Below are positions 24,131 through 31,147 of a DNA stretch of 32,517 bases, one piece after another. A program made the translations under genes and the position numbers. Origin of the DNA: Saccharothrix sp. ST-888 (GTDB lineage Bacteria > Actinomycetota > Actinomycetes > Streptomycetales > Streptomycetaceae); the NCBI RefSeq assembly GCF_000955975.1, contig NZ_JYJF01000084.1:1-32517 (forward strand). Direction: 5' to 3'. Each line of letters begins with the position of its first letter. Within the stretch, counting starts at the first letter, position 1. The notes under the pieces are model-generated. The model was given only the letters and a program-made list of their open reading frames with translations. It was not told the origin of the DNA and ran no database searches.

Positions 24131-24480
24131 TCAGCCTGTCGCAGCGAGTTCGTGTGCGGGGAGCAGTTCTCGGGAGCAGCCGGTGCGGAGGCCCGGAGCC
24201 GGGGACCTGGAGGCGCGGTCGCAGCCGTCGCACCTGAGGGCTCGGGCGAGGAGGAGCTCGCCCTCCCTGAAGTGGGCGGCGAGCGCCTTGACCGTGACCG
24301 GCGCACCGTCCGGGAGGGAGAGGATGTAGACCGCGACGCCCACGGTGATCGCGCTGCCGCTGCGTTGGGCGAGGCGGTTGGCAAGGACCGTGAAGTTGGC
24401 GGTGAGGCGGGTGCGGATGTGGATGACGCCGGACGCGCGGCGGGGGCGCGCAGGGGCGCGTTGGACTGCTGCTCAGCCAT
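24131..24480 (-). pseudogene. Helix-turn-helix protein, frameshifted and truncated
   Basis: An ATG at 24480 starts MAEQQSNAPLRAP, but the recognisable body lies one frame over: VIHIRTRLTANFTVLANRLAQ, then VGVAVYILSLPDGAPVTVKALAAHFREGELLLARALR. That matches the Streptomyces helix-turn-helix proteins with LSLPDG...IKTLAARFPEG...IAAALREL. The usual ELEAHGYL continuation is replaced by CDGCDRASRS and the frame ends at 24131. At least one frameshift near 24,430 and loss of the 3' half make this a pseudogene. Confidence 0.7.
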
Positions 24481-24849
24481 CGGGAAGCTCGATTCTTCCC
24501 GGGTGGTCAGGCCCTCGCTCGGGATTGCCTTCCCGGCTGGGGGCCGTAGCCATGTATGGGGTTGTCTGCGCGAGCGTATCCGGACCATCCCCACCGCCGT
24601 GCCCAAGTCACCCGATGGGGTGGCCAGTTGGTTGGGTGGGAGTCCTCTACCAGGTTCTTGGGGAGCGACGTGGCCCACCGGCCACTCGTCGGCGGCAACC
24701 CCGCCCACCGGAGTGTGGGCCACCGGCCACCGGCCGCTTCCCCATCTACCGCACCGCCAGGCAGGTCCACCGGTGCGGCCTCTCCAGGTGCCCTGCAATG
24801 CCGGTTCGTGCGTACCGGAGCGGTTCTCGCGCTAATGTACGGACAGCCA
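24481..24849. other. Gene-free spacer before the first DUF2075 gene
   Basis: Holds the former promoter of the helix-turn-helix pseudogene. Near 24,670-24,750 it carries repeated GTGGCCCACCGGCCAC-like palindromic units. No coding frame is supported. Confidence 0.45.
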
Positions 24850-24924
24850 TCGCGGCCCGACGGGCTTCCGGTCTCGGACATGCCCCTACCCGCACGAGAT
24901 CCGTCGTGTCCGTAGGGGAAGTCC
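24850..24924 (+). promoter_or_regulatory. Conserved hairpin leader of DUF2075 gene A
   Basis: CCCCTAC (24883-24889) pairs perfectly with GTAGGGG (24912-24918), which is the ribosome-binding region of the TTG start at 24925. Inside, GCACGA (24892-24897) pairs with TCGTGT (24904-24909) around a 6-nt loop. The leader aligns with that of gene B at 29090-29162: both read GCGGCCCG(A/C)CGGGCTTCC, then GGACATGCCCC, ACCCGCACGA, TAGGGGAA and TCCTTGCTG. The fold could hide the ribosome site, or the dyad could be an operator. Confidence 0.65.
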
Positions 24925-26901
24925 TTGCTGCTCCGGAAGTCCGCGTCCGCGCTCGTCCCGTTGATCGCGCCACAGCCCGGGTGTGACCATCTTCCGCTCA
25001 CCGAGCGCCTGATCGACGAGTACACCCGGAACCACGTCAACAAGGAGCGTCCCGGCAGCGGGATCATCGCGTCCTGGGACAACAGCCTGCCCACGGTCGT
25101 CGAGTCGCTGATGAAGCGCGACCTCGGTTCCGTCGAGGTACTGATCGAGTACACCAGGCCTGACATGGCCGGCGAGGCCGACGTGATTCTGGCCGGGGAA
25201 CACCCGGTCACCGGTGACCTCTCGTATGTCGTCATCGAGCTCAAGCAATGGCGCAAAGCCGTGGTGGACCCGGATAACGCGGTTGCGGTCGACGCGGGCT
25301 TCTCGAAGTGGAAGCTGCATCCGGTCCGCCAGGTCCAGCGGTACTGCGAGTTCCTGGTTCACCACCTGGCACCGCTACACGGCCAGCCCGACCGCATCGC
25401 CGGGGCCGCGCTGCTGCACAACGCGCGGTCCGAGGTCGACGTGCTGTTCGACCTGCAGAGCAGCGACCACGGTCGGCTCTTCACCGTCGACCGCATGGAC
25501 CTCTTCGAGAACTTCCTCGCCACCCGACTCGCAGCCGCGAAGTCGGGGAGCCGCGCCGCGGACGTGTTCCTCGCCGCCGACCAGTACGAGCCGCCGTCCT
25601 CCATCGAGGCCTTCAGCAGGGTGGGCGACCCGCATCCGGTCTTCGCTCTGCAGAAGGAGCAGGAGCTCGCCTTCCAGGAGGTCTACGAGACGGTGCTGCG
25701 GGGGCACAACGGAACCGGCCGCAAGAAGGTGGTGATCATCCAAGGCGGACCGGGAAGCGGCAAGACCGCGATCGCGGTCGAGCTGCTGCGCACGCTGAAG
25801 CAGGAGGGCCGACAGGTCGTGCACGCCAGCGGTTCGAGGTCTTTCACCAAGAATCTGCGCGCCGCCGCCGTCGACGCGGCACCCCGTGGCAAGAAGGGAC
25901 TCGCGGACAAGCAGTCCCGCCAGGATTACCGCTACTTCCAGCAGTTCGGCAAACTGCCCGAGAACTCCCTCCAGGTCCTCATCTGCGACGAGGCCCACCG
26001 GGTGCGCCTGAAGTCCAACGGTCGCGATGTTCCGGCCTGGGTCAAGGCGTTGGACCGGCCGCAGGCCGACGAGCTCATCCTCGCCGCCGAGGTCCCCGTG
26101 TTCCTCCTGGACGACTGGCAGTCCCTGCGCCCCGATGAGGTCGGTTCGGCGGAATACCTCGCACAGCGCGCCAGGTTCCTCGGGTGCGACCCTGTGGTCA
26201 TCCCGCTGTCGGGCATGTTCCGCGCGGCCGGCAGCACGGAGTACCGCGAGTGGGTGGCACAACTGCTCGGCCTGACAGTGGCGAGCCCACGAACGTGGAA
26301 GTCTGACGGACGGGTCGACGTCCGGCTCGCGGAGAGTCCTCAGGAGCTCGAGTCGTTCCTCGAGGAGCGAATCCGGAACGAAGGTGCGCACGCCCGCATC
26401 ACCGCCGGGTTCTGTTGGGAGTGGGAGGAACCCGCCGAAGGCGAGGTCCGGTTCGAGGTTCAGATCGGGGACTGGCACCGTGCGTGGAACGCCCGAGAGG
26501 GCGTCAAGTCGCCGGACATGCCGGAGACCAGCCAGTGGGCGACCGATCCTCGTGGGTTCGGCCAGATCGGCTGCATCTACACTGCCCAGAACTTCGAGTT
26601 CGACTGGGCCGGGGTGATCATCGGACCTGACCTCGTGTGGCGCGACGACCGATTCGTCGTCAATCCGTCCGAGACGCATGACAGTCCGCTGAAGGCGAAG
26701 TCGGCCGACCCCGCCGTGGTGGACCGGCGCGTGCGGAACGCCTACCACGTGCTCCTGACCCGGGGGAGGCAGGGGACAGTCGTCTATTCCGAGGACGCCG
26801 AGACACGCGACGCCTTGCGGCGGCTTATCCCGGGCACCGTGGCCGACCAACCGATCCGTGTCCGGAAGATCAGGAGGGCGAAGCGTCCGCCCACGGCTTG
26901 A
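24925..26901 (+). CDS. Nuclease-like/DUF2075 (Schlafen-group) NTPase, paralog A
   Basis: A 658-residue protein from TTG 24925, chosen because AGGGGAA precedes it and paralog B starts identically. Residues about 60-110 have GEADVILAGEHPVTGDLSYVVIELKQW, a PD-(D/E)xK-like core (Asp86, Glu105, Lys107). The DUF2075 helicase-like ATPase follows: Walker A GGPGSGKT (274-281), Walker B LICDEAHR (352-359), VFLLDDWQSLRPDEVG, then GCIYTAQNFEFDWAGVIIGPDLVW and NAYHVLLTRGRQGTVVY, equivalent to SF1 C-terminal motifs. Such NTPases occur in defence islands. Anti-phage nucleic-acid processing is inferred. All motifs are intact. Confidence 0.85.
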   Translation: MLLRKSASALVPLIAPQPGCDHLPLTERLIDEYTRNHVNKERPGSGIIASWDNSLPTVVESLMKRDLGSVEVLIEYTRPDMAGEADVILAGEHPVTGDLSYVVIELKQWRKAVVDPDNAVAVDAGFSKWKLHPVRQVQRYCEFLVHHLAPLHGQPDRIAGAALLHNARSEVDVLFDLQSSDHGRLFTVDRMDLFENFLATRLAAAKSGSRAADVFLAADQYEPPSSIEAFSRVGDPHPVFALQKEQELAFQEVYETVLRGHNGTGRKKVVIIQGGPGSGKTAIAVELLRTLKQEGRQVVHASGSRSFTKNLRAAAVDAAPRGKKGLADKQSRQDYRYFQQFGKLPENSLQVLICDEAHRVRLKSNGRDVPAWVKALDRPQADELILAAEVPVFLLDDWQSLRPDEVGSAEYLAQRARFLGCDPVVIPLSGMFRAAGSTEYREWVAQLLGLTVASPRTWKSDGRVDVRLAESPQELESFLEERIRNEGAHARITAGFCWEWEEPAEGEVRFEVQIGDWHRAWNAREGVKSPDMPETSQWATDPRGFGQIGCIYTAQNFEFDWAGVIIGPDLVWRDDRFVVNPSETHDSPLKAKSADPAVVDRRVRNAYHVLLTRGRQGTVVYSEDAETRDALRRLIPGTVADQPIRVRKIRRAKRPPTA

Positions 26902-26962
26902 GCCGTACCAGGAACGCACCGGTGCCGGCAGGACGAGAGATCACGTGTGCACAGCACGTGAT
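26893..26962 (+). terminator. Two short palindromes after DUF2075 gene A
   Basis: ACGGCT/AGCCGT (26893-26898 and 26901-26906) straddles the stop codon, and ATCACGTG/CACGTGAT (26940-26947 and 26955-26962) follows 38 nt later with a 7-nt loop. The second is the better terminator candidate, or could be the edge of the neighbouring insertion-sequence relic. Confidence 0.45.
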
Positions 26963-26981
26963 CCGTACTGAGGTCCGTGCT

Positions 26982-27345
26982 TCAGGGTGGCGTTGGTGCG
27001 TCCGGGCGGAGCCCGGTTCCGGCGAAGAAGCCGTCGAGGACGCCAGGCCGGTACTGCAGGCGTTTGAGTCGGTTCCGCACGAGCGTCTCCAGCTTGTCGA
27101 GGGCGACCGAGGCGAGGTTGGCGAGGCTTCGCTTGACGTGCGCCCACAGTCCTTCGACCGGGTTCAGCTCCGGCGCGTAGGCCGACAACAGGAACACCGT
27201 CAGCCATTCCCGGGCGGACGGCGATCGAACCGGCCACCGACAGCCGTCCGGAGCGGCGGCCGCTGACCGTCACGACCGGGGTGATCCCGCGCCGCCCCCA
27301 GGTACGTCCTCGGGCGGCCTGCGGGTGAAGCCGACCGTAACGTAC
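26982..27345 (-). mobile_element. IS630-family transposase remnant
   Basis: On the minus strand, about 27320-27220 encodes GRTWGRRGITPVVTVSGRRSGRLSVAGSIAVRPG, and in another frame 27207-26982 encodes TVFLLSAYAPELNPVEGLWAHVKRSLANL to the stop. These match the middle and C-terminal parts of IS630-type DDE transposases; NPVEGLW carries the last catalytic Glu. The part between them and the N-terminal half are missing, so it is a deleted, immobile copy. It abuts the truncated brxD piece and may have taken part in its truncation. Confidence 0.8.
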
Positions 27346-27644
27346 GTGATCTGTACGTCGGCGCCGCTCGGGCGCCCGAGCGGGTGGCTGCGAGCGCCGA
27401 CGACGGCTACATCGGCGCGTTGGCCTCTTCGGTGACCGGCGGACTCGGTGGCAAGGTGGGGATCGCACCTCGGCTGTTTCTGCGCAAACTCGTCGCCGAT
27501 GTGCCGGACCGGGTGGACGAGTTCGAGGACTCCGACCCGCGCGTGCACTACAGGCTGACCGTATCGGCCGCAGAGTTGAGCGAAGAGGAACGCAACGCGG
27601 CGACGGCCTCCAGCGCCGACGGGATCGAGCTGGACCTGCCGTGA
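27336..27644 (+). pseudogene. brxD: brxD 3' fragment (BREX type 2 ATP-binding protein)
   Basis: In one plus frame, VRDLYVGAARAPERVAASADDGYIGALASSVTGGLGGKVGIAPRLFLRKLVADVPDRVDEF...ERNAATASSADGIELDLP and stop. I recognise this as the C-terminal end of BrxD, the DUF2791-type ATPase of type 2 BREX (Pgl) systems, with the GGKVG(V/I)APR.FL(K/R)KLV signature. The upstream part with the P-loop is gone, replaced by the IS630 relic. Its stop overlaps the next start as GTGA, preserving the native brxD-brxHI junction. Confidence 0.72.
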
Positions 27645-27966
27645 ACGCGCTCGACACCGACTCGCCCATGGACCTGCTCGACCCCGTGTTACTGCACCAC
27701 ATCGTCAACTCGCTCGGTTGGCGGTCGCCCCGACCGCTGCAGCAGCGGCGGTGGATGGCGGTGAAAAGGCGACGTAGGGTGGGCTGCCGGGATGCACCGT
27801 ATCGGCCGACTCTTCGCGGACCTCGGCCGCTCTGAAGGGCCTGAAGTTCAGCGACGAACTCCTGCCGCGCCCGGCGATGGCGACACTGGCCGTCCGGCTC
27901 GCGGACCTCGACGCTGTCATGCGGGTCCTCGCCGAACCCCACAGGTTCGTCCGAAAGCTGATGTAG
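27641..27966 (+). pseudogene. brxHI: brxHI relic: N- and C-terminal ends joined by deletion
   Basis: The GTG at 27641 begins MNALDTDSPMDLLDPVLLHHIVNSLGWRSPRPLQ, the start of the BREX type 2 DEAD/DEAH helicase BrxHI, where the Q motif (RPLQ) should lead to Walker A. The similarity stops there. From about 27829, in a different frame, comes ALKGLKFSDELLPRPAMATLAVRLADLDAVMRVLAEPHRFVRKLM and stop, which fits the C-terminal end of the same helicase. Nearly the whole coding region between, and all helicase motifs, are missing. Confidence 0.65.
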
Positions 27967-28041
27967 TCCGTGTCTCACTCGACCGGCGAAGCTTGCGCTG
28001 ATGTGACCGAACGCCATACGTTGGTGACAGCACTACACATC

Positions 28042-28121
28042 GCTGCACCGCGTGCAGCAAGTCCTATGGCCGTCTACCAGGATTCTGGGACGGCCATAGT
28101 TGTTTCCTAGGGGGATCGGCC
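28042..28121 (+). promoter_or_regulatory. Tandem hairpin leader of the DUF3800 gene
   Basis: Hairpin 1 is GCTGCAC/GTGCAGC (28042-28048, 28052-28058) with loop CGC. Hairpin 2 is an 11-bp perfect stem (28064-28074 with 28089-28099) enclosing CCAG-GATT-CTGG (28077-28088), followed by TTGTTTCC. CTAGGGGG then serves as ribosome site for the TTG at 28122. Hairpin 2 resembles an intrinsic terminator, so it is either the end of an upstream unit or an attenuator of the DUF3800 gene. Confidence 0.6.
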
Positions 28122-29045
28122 TTGTACCTGTGCTACGTCGACGAGTCCGGCGACGGGGGCAAGCTCGACCTCGCACTTGCCAATTCCTCACCGGTCATGG
28201 TCATCGGCGGTTTCGCCGTCCCCGAGAGCCGACTCACGTCGCTCACCGTCGGATTCCTGGAGCTGAAGCGGACCTTCAACCCGTCCGAGCTGGGCAACGC
28301 CGAACTGATCGACGTCGTACGGCACGAGATCAAGGGATCGAACTTCCGCAAGGACATCCGTTCCTCCAGTCGCAGCCGTCAGCGCCGGGCCCACGGCTTC
28401 CTGGACAAGACGCTCAGGCTGCTGGAGGAGCACGAGGGCAGGATCATGGCCCGGGTACTAGTCAAGGCGGTCGGCGAGGCCAACAGCGAGACCAGCATGT
28501 ACGCCGGATCGGTGCGGGCGCTGTGCGCCAACCTTCAGCAGTACCTCCACACCTGTGACAGCCAGGCGCTGCTGATCCTCGACAGCCGTAATCCGAAGAA
28601 GAATGCGGGCAACGTCCACGGAATCACGGTCCAGAAGTTCGACAAGGCGGGCGATCCCCTGCCCGGTATCGCGGAATCACCGGTCTTCGGCCACAGCGAC
28701 ACCCATCTCGCCCTGCAGATCGCCGACGTGCTGATCTCCGGGATCCTCTACCCCGCGGCCTGCCACACCTACGCAGGCGATCTGACGGGGAATGTCCACA
28801 GCCACAGCGGGTTCGCCGAGGTGCGCGATCGGTACATGGACCGAGTCCGGAAGCTGCAGCTGCGTCTCGAGGGCCAGGACGCGAAGTGGCAGGGCGGTGT
28901 GGTCGTATCGAATCGGCGCCATGTCGAGCGCACCGGCGCGATGCTGTTCAACAGCGCCAGGATCCCCGCGCAGGCCCGGGAATCGGCCGCTTCAACCCGG
29001 CAGTCGCCGTCTGCCCCGGAAGCCGGCCTCCCCGTTCTCCTCTGA
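28122..29045 (+). CDS. DUF3800 domain protein
   Basis: A 307-residue protein from TTG 28122 (YLCYVDESGDGGKLDLA); AGGGGG lies upstream. The family hallmark CYVDESGD is at residues 4-11, followed by VMVIGGFAV, ELKRTFNPSELGNAELIDVV, a central ALLILDSRN, and the C-terminal SDTHLALQIADVLISGIL, whose Asp corresponds to the conserved lQxAD motif. DUF3800 proteins are thought to have an RNase H-like fold with acidic active-site residues and are frequent in defence and mobile regions; the activity is unproven. The last 35 residues are a Ser/Ala/Pro-rich tail. It lies 117 nt upstream of DUF2075 gene B, possibly one functional unit. Confidence 0.82.
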   Translation: MYLCYVDESGDGGKLDLALANSSPVMVIGGFAVPESRLTSLTVGFLELKRTFNPSELGNAELIDVVRHEIKGSNFRKDIRSSSRSRQRRAHGFLDKTLRLLEEHEGRIMARVLVKAVGEANSETSMYAGSVRALCANLQQYLHTCDSQALLILDSRNPKKNAGNVHGITVQKFDKAGDPLPGIAESPVFGHSDTHLALQIADVLISGILYPAACHTYAGDLTGNVHSHSGFAEVRDRYMDRVRKLQLRLEGQDAKWQGGVVVSNRRHVERTGAMLFNSARIPAQARESAASTRQSPSAPEAGLPVLL

Positions 29046-29089
29046 GCCGCCTACCGGGCCGCCCTGTAAAGTTCCAGCTGTCGTCAACG

Positions 29090-29162
29090 CGGCCCGCCGG
29101 GCTTCCCCATCGGGACATGCCCCCACCCGCACGATTCTCTTCGTGCTGCCTAGGGGAATTCC
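29090..29162 (+). promoter_or_regulatory. Conserved hairpin leader of DUF2075 gene B
   Basis: GCACGA (29129-29134) and TCGTGC (29141-29146) form a perfect 6-bp stem with loop TTCTCT, whereas the gene A loop is GATCCG. CCCC (29121-29124) can pair with the GGGG (29153-29156) of the ribosome site TAGGGGAA. The rest aligns with the gene A leader over about 75 nt. The stem is kept while the loop differs, and the terminal pair changes from G-T in A to G-C in B. Confidence 0.65.
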
Positions 29163-31064
29163 TTGCTGTTCCGCGACTCCGCCACCGCGGTCGCCGCCGA
29201 GAAACTGGCCGGCTCGCTCTCCCTTCGGCTCATCGAACAGTTCGTCCACGTGCACGGCTACCGGCCCGGCCCCTCCGAAATCCGCTCCTGGGAACGCAGC
29301 ATCCCGGTGCTGGCGAACGCCCTGGTCGATTCCGGGCTGGGCCTGGTGGAGATGCTGCTGGAGTACACGCTCCCGCTGAACAGCAAGCGCGCGGACGTGA
29401 TACTCGCCGGCACCCACCCCGTCACCGGTGAGCCCTCGTACGTCGTGGTGGAACTGAAGCAGTGGAGCAGCGCCGAGCCCGAGGACGGCGAGCCGCTGCT
29501 GTGCCGGGTGGATTCCTACACACGGCCGGTACTGAACCCGATCGAGCAGGTCCGGGGTTACTGCGACTACCTGGTTGCCTTCAACGGCGCGCTGTCCGCG
29601 CACCCGGAGCGTGTCGCCGGAGCTGCATATCTGCACAACGCGACCGAGTTCGGTGTCAGCGGCCTCTACGAGATCGAACAGAGCGAGCGCGGCAGACTGT
29701 TCACAGGCGAACGACGTGGTGAATTCGTCGAGTACCTGCGAACCAAGCTGGCTCCTGCTTCGGGGGCGGAGGCGGCCGATCAGCTCCTCGCAGGAAAGAT
29801 CGGACCCTCCAAGCAGCTGATGGCGGTCGCTGCGCAAGAGGTACGCGAACGCGAGCAGTTCGTTCTGCTCGACGAGCAACGGGTCGCCTACGAGCTGGTA
29901 TTGAACGCTGTACGCCGCGCACAGCGGTCCGACCACAAGGAGGTGGTCGTGGTGGCCGGCGGTCCGGGGACGGGGAAGAGCGTCATCGCCCTGTCACTGC
30001 TCGGCGAGCTCTACCGCAACGGTGTCTCCGCACTGCACGCGACCGGGTCGAGCTCCTTCACCACGACCATGCGGAAGATCGCGGGCTCACGCAAGCGTGA
30101 AGTCCAGGAGCTGTTCAAGTACTTCAACAGCTTCATGACCGCCGAGCGCAACGGCCTGGACGTCCTGCTCTGCGACGAGGCGCACCGTATCCGTGAGACC
30201 TCGGCGAACCGGTACACCCGGGCTGAACAGCGAACCGGGAAGCCCCAGATCGAGGAGCTGATCGACGCCGCCCGGGTGCCGGTCTTCCTGCTGGACGAGC
30301 ACCAGGTGGTGCGCCCCGGCGAGATGGGCACCGTGGCGCAGATCCGCGCGGCAGCGGCGGTCAAGGGGCTGGAGTGCCGGGTCGTCTCGCTGGACAGCCA
30401 GTTCAGGTGTGGTGGCAGTGATGCCTACCTGCGCTGGGTGGTCCGGCTGTTGGGGCTGGAGGGTGAAGCCCCCCTCGGCTGGGAACCGGACGGGAAGGTC
30501 GAACTCGACGTGGTCGACAGCCCTCAGGAACTCGAGGCATTCCTCGACGCACGCCGAGCAGAGGGCTACGGGGCCAGGATGTCCGCAGGGTACTGCTGGA
30601 AATGGACAACCAGGATCCCACCCGGCGCCCCCTTGCCCCTGGATGTGACGATCGGCGACTGGTCACGGCCGTGGAACCTCCACGGTGAGCGCTCGATCGC
30701 CGGCGCCCCGCCAGCCGCGCTGTGGGCCACCGATCCGGCCGGCTCCGGCCAGGTCGGCTGCGTCTACACCGCCCAGGGCTTCGAGTACGACTGGAGCGGC
30801 GTGATCATCGGCCCCGACCTCGTGTGGCGGACGGACCGTTGGGTGAGCGACCGTACTGCGTCCAAGGACCCGGTCTTCCGGAGGTCCACCAGCGATGCGG
30901 ATGTGGACCGTTTGATCCGCAACACCTACAAGGTTCTGCTGACCCGGGGAATGATCGGGACCGTGCTGTACTCGACCGACGCCGAGACCCGTGCCAAGCT
31001 CCGGGAGTTGGTGACAGGAACACCACATCCGGTGGAGAGCGAGCAGCCCACGATCGCCCGCTGA
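29163..31064 (+). CDS. Nuclease-like/DUF2075 (Schlafen-group) NTPase, paralog B
   Basis: A 633-residue paralog of gene A with the same layout. The N-terminal nuclease-like core is KRADVILAGTHPVTGEPSYVVVELKQW (Asp78, Glu97, Lys99). Walker A is GGPGTGKS (266-273), Walker B LLCDEAHR (335-342), followed by VFLLDEHQVVRPGEMG, GCVYTAQGFEYDWSGVIIGPDLVW and NTYKVLLTRGMIGTVLYS. The TTG start, the second codon CTG and the leader match gene A. The two proteins are clearly related but differ throughout the linker (about 200-260 here) and the N-terminal 50 residues, so they are old paralogs or separate acquisitions, not a recent duplication. A defence role is inferred. Confidence 0.85.
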   Translation: MLFRDSATAVAAEKLAGSLSLRLIEQFVHVHGYRPGPSEIRSWERSIPVLANALVDSGLGLVEMLLEYTLPLNSKRADVILAGTHPVTGEPSYVVVELKQWSSAEPEDGEPLLCRVDSYTRPVLNPIEQVRGYCDYLVAFNGALSAHPERVAGAAYLHNATEFGVSGLYEIEQSERGRLFTGERRGEFVEYLRTKLAPASGAEAADQLLAGKIGPSKQLMAVAAQEVREREQFVLLDEQRVAYELVLNAVRRAQRSDHKEVVVVAGGPGTGKSVIALSLLGELYRNGVSALHATGSSSFTTTMRKIAGSRKREVQELFKYFNSFMTAERNGLDVLLCDEAHRIRETSANRYTRAEQRTGKPQIEELIDAARVPVFLLDEHQVVRPGEMGTVAQIRAAAAVKGLECRVVSLDSQFRCGGSDAYLRWVVRLLGLEGEAPLGWEPDGKVELDVVDSPQELEAFLDARRAEGYGARMSAGYCWKWTTRIPPGAPLPLDVTIGDWSRPWNLHGERSIAGAPPAALWATDPAGSGQVGCVYTAQGFEYDWSGVIIGPDLVWRTDRWVSDRTASKDPVFRRSTSDADVDRLIRNTYKVLLTRGMIGTVLYSTDAETRAKLRELVTGTPHPVESEQPTIAR

Positions 31065-31147
31065 CCGACGAGGTCTCCAGGCATGGTGCCGCTCGGCCCA
31101 CTGCAGTGGCTCGGCCTCATGGTCGGCCTTGGCCGGCTTCCGCGCGA

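Noticed and set aside
27641..27835. Functional 64-aa gene
   Set aside because: Only the first half matches BrxHI; the rest is Arg-rich junk created by the deletion, so it is called a pseudogene.
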